Below are positions 63,770-64,000 of a stretch of 64,000 nt of DNA, in pieces. This stretch comes from Paenibacillus sp. JJ-223. Lineage in GTDB: Bacteria > Bacillota > Bacilli > Paenibacillales > Paenibacillaceae. Location of the stretch: assembly GCF_927798175.1 (NCBI RefSeq), contig NZ_CAKMMP010000021.1, forward strand, positions 53,028-117,027, read 5' to 3'. The translations under genes were made by a program, and so were the position numbers. Under the pieces are notes generated by a model. It saw only the letters and a program-made list of their open reading frames with translations, was not told the DNA's origin and did not search any database. Each line of letters begins with the position of its first letter. The stretch's first letter is position 1.

Positions 63770-63791
63770 GGTAATTATTACCTTTATAATA
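63770..63791 (-). promoter_or_regulatory. Palindrome and -10 box upstream of the metalloprotease
   Basis: GGTAATTATTACC (63770-63782) is an inverted repeat with a one-base centre, next to a minus-strand TATTAT -10 (63786-63791). It resembles GGTAATATTACC at 20531-20542. Confidence 0.45.
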
Positions 63792-63902
63792 TGTATTTTA
63801 CATTACTAATCTTTGGCTTCCATGATTCCTATGACCTGTTTTCATAGAATGCAACATGGTTTTTTTGTGCTCAATTGTGCATCTTCGGCGGGAATGACGA
63901 TT

Positions 63903-64000
63903 TCTAGAGTAAAAGGCTGGGCAAAACCCAGCCCCTCCTCATCAAACCGTACGTGAGGTTTTCCCTCATACGGCTTTCCGATGTTCTTCGTTCATGGGCA
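63903..64000 (-). mobile_element. Group II intron 3' end (domains V and VI), partial
   Basis: On the minus strand, positions 63976-63944 form domain V: AAGCCGTA pairs with TACGGTTT, TGAGG pairs with CCTCA around a GAAAA loop, and CG is the usual two-base bulge; the AGC triad is present. A GGGGCTGGG...GCCCAGCC hairpin follows (63933-63913), then TTTTACTCTA: domain VI with the probable branch A and 3' end near 63903. The reverse transcriptase and the rest lie beyond the window. Confidence 0.8.

Overview
The window looks like chromosomal DNA of a spore-forming Bacillota, most likely Paenibacillus. The pointers are strong GGAGG-type ribosome binding sites, copper-amine-oxidase-type stalk domains on secreted proteins, an amidase plus GerMN lipoprotein pair, an XpaC/vWA/TelA operon, GH2 and GH127 glycosidases with AraC regulators, and a fused dihydroxyacetone kinase. 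The genus is an inference from gene content; no rRNA or other marker is present. No tRNA, rRNA or CRISPR array was seen.

Layout. (1) 1-9.1 kb is AT-rich and carries a DUF262 gene cut by the window start, then the phosphorothioation-dependent restriction genes dptF-dptG-dptH. The matching dnd modification genes are not in the window. (2) 9.5-20 kb is an AT-rich accessory stretch dominated by a polymorphic-toxin locus. It has one WXG100-type toxin with its neighbour immunity gene, a run of orphan immunity-like genes (two of them paralogues), one such gene broken by an IS605-type tnpB element, and a decayed nuclease-type toxin remnant with its own immunity-like gene. (3) 20-28 kb holds lipoproteins, a cell-wall amidase with a GerMN lipoprotein, an ATP-grasp protein, a DinB-like protein and an RCC1/stalk protein. 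(4) 28-47 kb is ordinary, more GC-rich chromosome: a large GH2 glycosidase, acetyltransferases, an SDR/TetR divergent pair, an SH3 lipoprotein, the telA operon, a Uma2 protein, a GH127 arabinofuranosidase with a divergent AraC regulator, and a butanediol-type dehydrogenase with a divergent LysR regulator. (5) 47.3-50.1 kb is a second AT-rich insert with a chemoreceptor remnant and a second WXG100 toxin/immunity pair. (6) 50-64 kb carries endonuclease V, an amino-acid permease, acetyltransferases, a PhzF protein, an AlaX editing protein, gldA-dhaKL with a divergent PocR/AraC regulator, a secreted metalloprotease, and at the right edge the 3' end (domains V and VI) of a group II intron.

How the genes work together. 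dptFGH would cut DNA lacking phosphorothioate marks. The two toxin loci suggest contact-dependent competition, with the orphan immunity genes giving resistance to relatives' toxins. gldA and dhaKL form a two-step glycerol route (glycerol to dihydroxyacetone to its phosphate), probably controlled by the PocR-domain regulator.

The most unusual item is a pair of 186-bp intergenic repeats at 33.6 and 49.9 kb. Each has four copies of a ~24-nt unit in the order forward, forward, inverted, inverted. The spacing (50, 40, 50) is identical in both although the spacer sequences have diverged. I do not recognise this element.
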